The translations under genes and the position numbers were made by a program. Source: a virus. Taken from it: a stretch of DNA of 36,255 bases. Below, piece after piece: positions 36,149 through 36,255 of this stretch. The notes below the pieces were generated by a model, which saw only the letters and a list, made by a program, of their open reading frames with translations, made no database searches and was not told the DNA's origin. The stretch lies in IMG/VR virus record IMGVR_UViG_3300044617_001496, positions 1 through 36,255 of that record; one strand, written 5' to 3'. Position 1 is the first letter of the stretch. Each line of letters starts with the position of its first letter.

Positions 36149-36255
36149 ATGTCCACTTCTGTTTTAACAGGTTCACAAATTGATCGTTTCCGTTCCCGCA
36201 TGTTACTTTCAGCCCTCAAGCTGGAGATCAAAGGTATGCAACGCAGGGGACCCAG
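36149..36255 (+). CDS. Partial gene, small phage protein (runs off the window)
   Basis: ATG 36149; the visible 35 codons read MSTSVLTGSQIDRFRSRMLL then SALKLEIKGMQRRGP. The LTG.QI.RF......ALKLE.KGM.R pattern is common in small phage proteins of about 70-80 residues with unknown role. Its own extended -10 promoter suggests strong expression. The 3' end lies beyond the window. Confidence 0.75.
   Translation, partial: MSTSVLTGSQIDRFRSRMLLSALKLEIKGMQRRGP

Noticed and set aside
1-36255. CRISPR array, tRNA or rRNA genes
   Set aside because: No regularly spaced direct repeats with unique spacers were seen, and no cloverleaf-like or rRNA-like conserved stretch was noticed. A tRNA scan would be needed to exclude a divergent tRNA.

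Overview
The window reads as the early/replication and accessory region of a large double-stranded DNA phage (or prophage/phage-plasmid) of a picocyanobacterium such as Cyanobium or Synechococcus. The phage assignment rests on a compact replication and recombination block (winged-helix replication protein, DnaB-type helicase, Rad52-type annealing protein, PD-(D/E)XK nuclease, two SSB-like proteins, RuvC-like resolvase, a sliding-clamp-like protein), nucleotide-metabolism genes (thyX, dcd, MazG-like, dNMP kinase) and dozens of tiny overlapping genes. The cyanobacterial host is inferred from the cyanobacterial/cyanophage form of ThyX and from a cyAbrB-type regulator. No capsid, portal, terminase, tail, integrase, DNA polymerase, tRNA, rRNA or CRISPR array was seen, so a structural region, if this is a phage, lies outside.

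Layout. 1-2100 is a leftward operon: an 87-residue protein, dcd, a coiled-coil membrane protein and thyX, which together form a dCTP to dUMP to dTMP route. 2093-2547 is a divergent control region with an 11-bp inverted repeat, followed by a 54-residue ribbon-helix-helix (RHH) gene with its own promoter and terminator. 2802-9445 is the rightward replication/recombination operon, interrupted by a two-gene leftward island at 5513-6064. 9550-14906 is a GC-rich patchwork of small genes joined by 4-base stop/start overlaps. Several of them belong to a shuffled family with TDQHRA..PE.W starts, LELR.R..ALEA repeats and AQAVLDA modules, and decayed or fused copies are visible. 15061-17434 carries an unrecognised gene, the RuvC-like resolvase, a monocistronic cyAbrB-like regulator with clear promoter and terminator, and a MazG-like pyrophosphohydrolase.

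17431-19850 is a cassette of unrecognised genes (two leftward and overlapping, four rightward). 19847-25288 is a second run of very small accessory genes, including a frameshifted gene and a gene fusion that arose through a 31-bp tandem duplication. 25285-35939 is a nearly continuous rightward array of about 25 small genes, among them a dNMP kinase, an Ala/Trp-repeat protein, several widespread phage families of unknown role and a diverged beta-clamp-like protein. It is served by recognisable sigma70-type promoters (25285, 25991, 27562, 32796), two of which sit in a duplicated promoter-leader cassette. The window ends inside a gene that starts at 36149 behind an extended -10 promoter.

Working together: the leftward operon plus the MazG-like and dNMP kinase genes would supply and balance dNTPs. 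The central operon would load helicase, coat single strands and recombine ends by annealing, with junctions cleared by the RuvC-like enzyme. The RHH and cyAbrB-like proteins are the only clear regulators. Many small rightward genes probably act on the host, but their functions cannot be read from sequence. All assignments come from motif recognition by eye; no database search was run.
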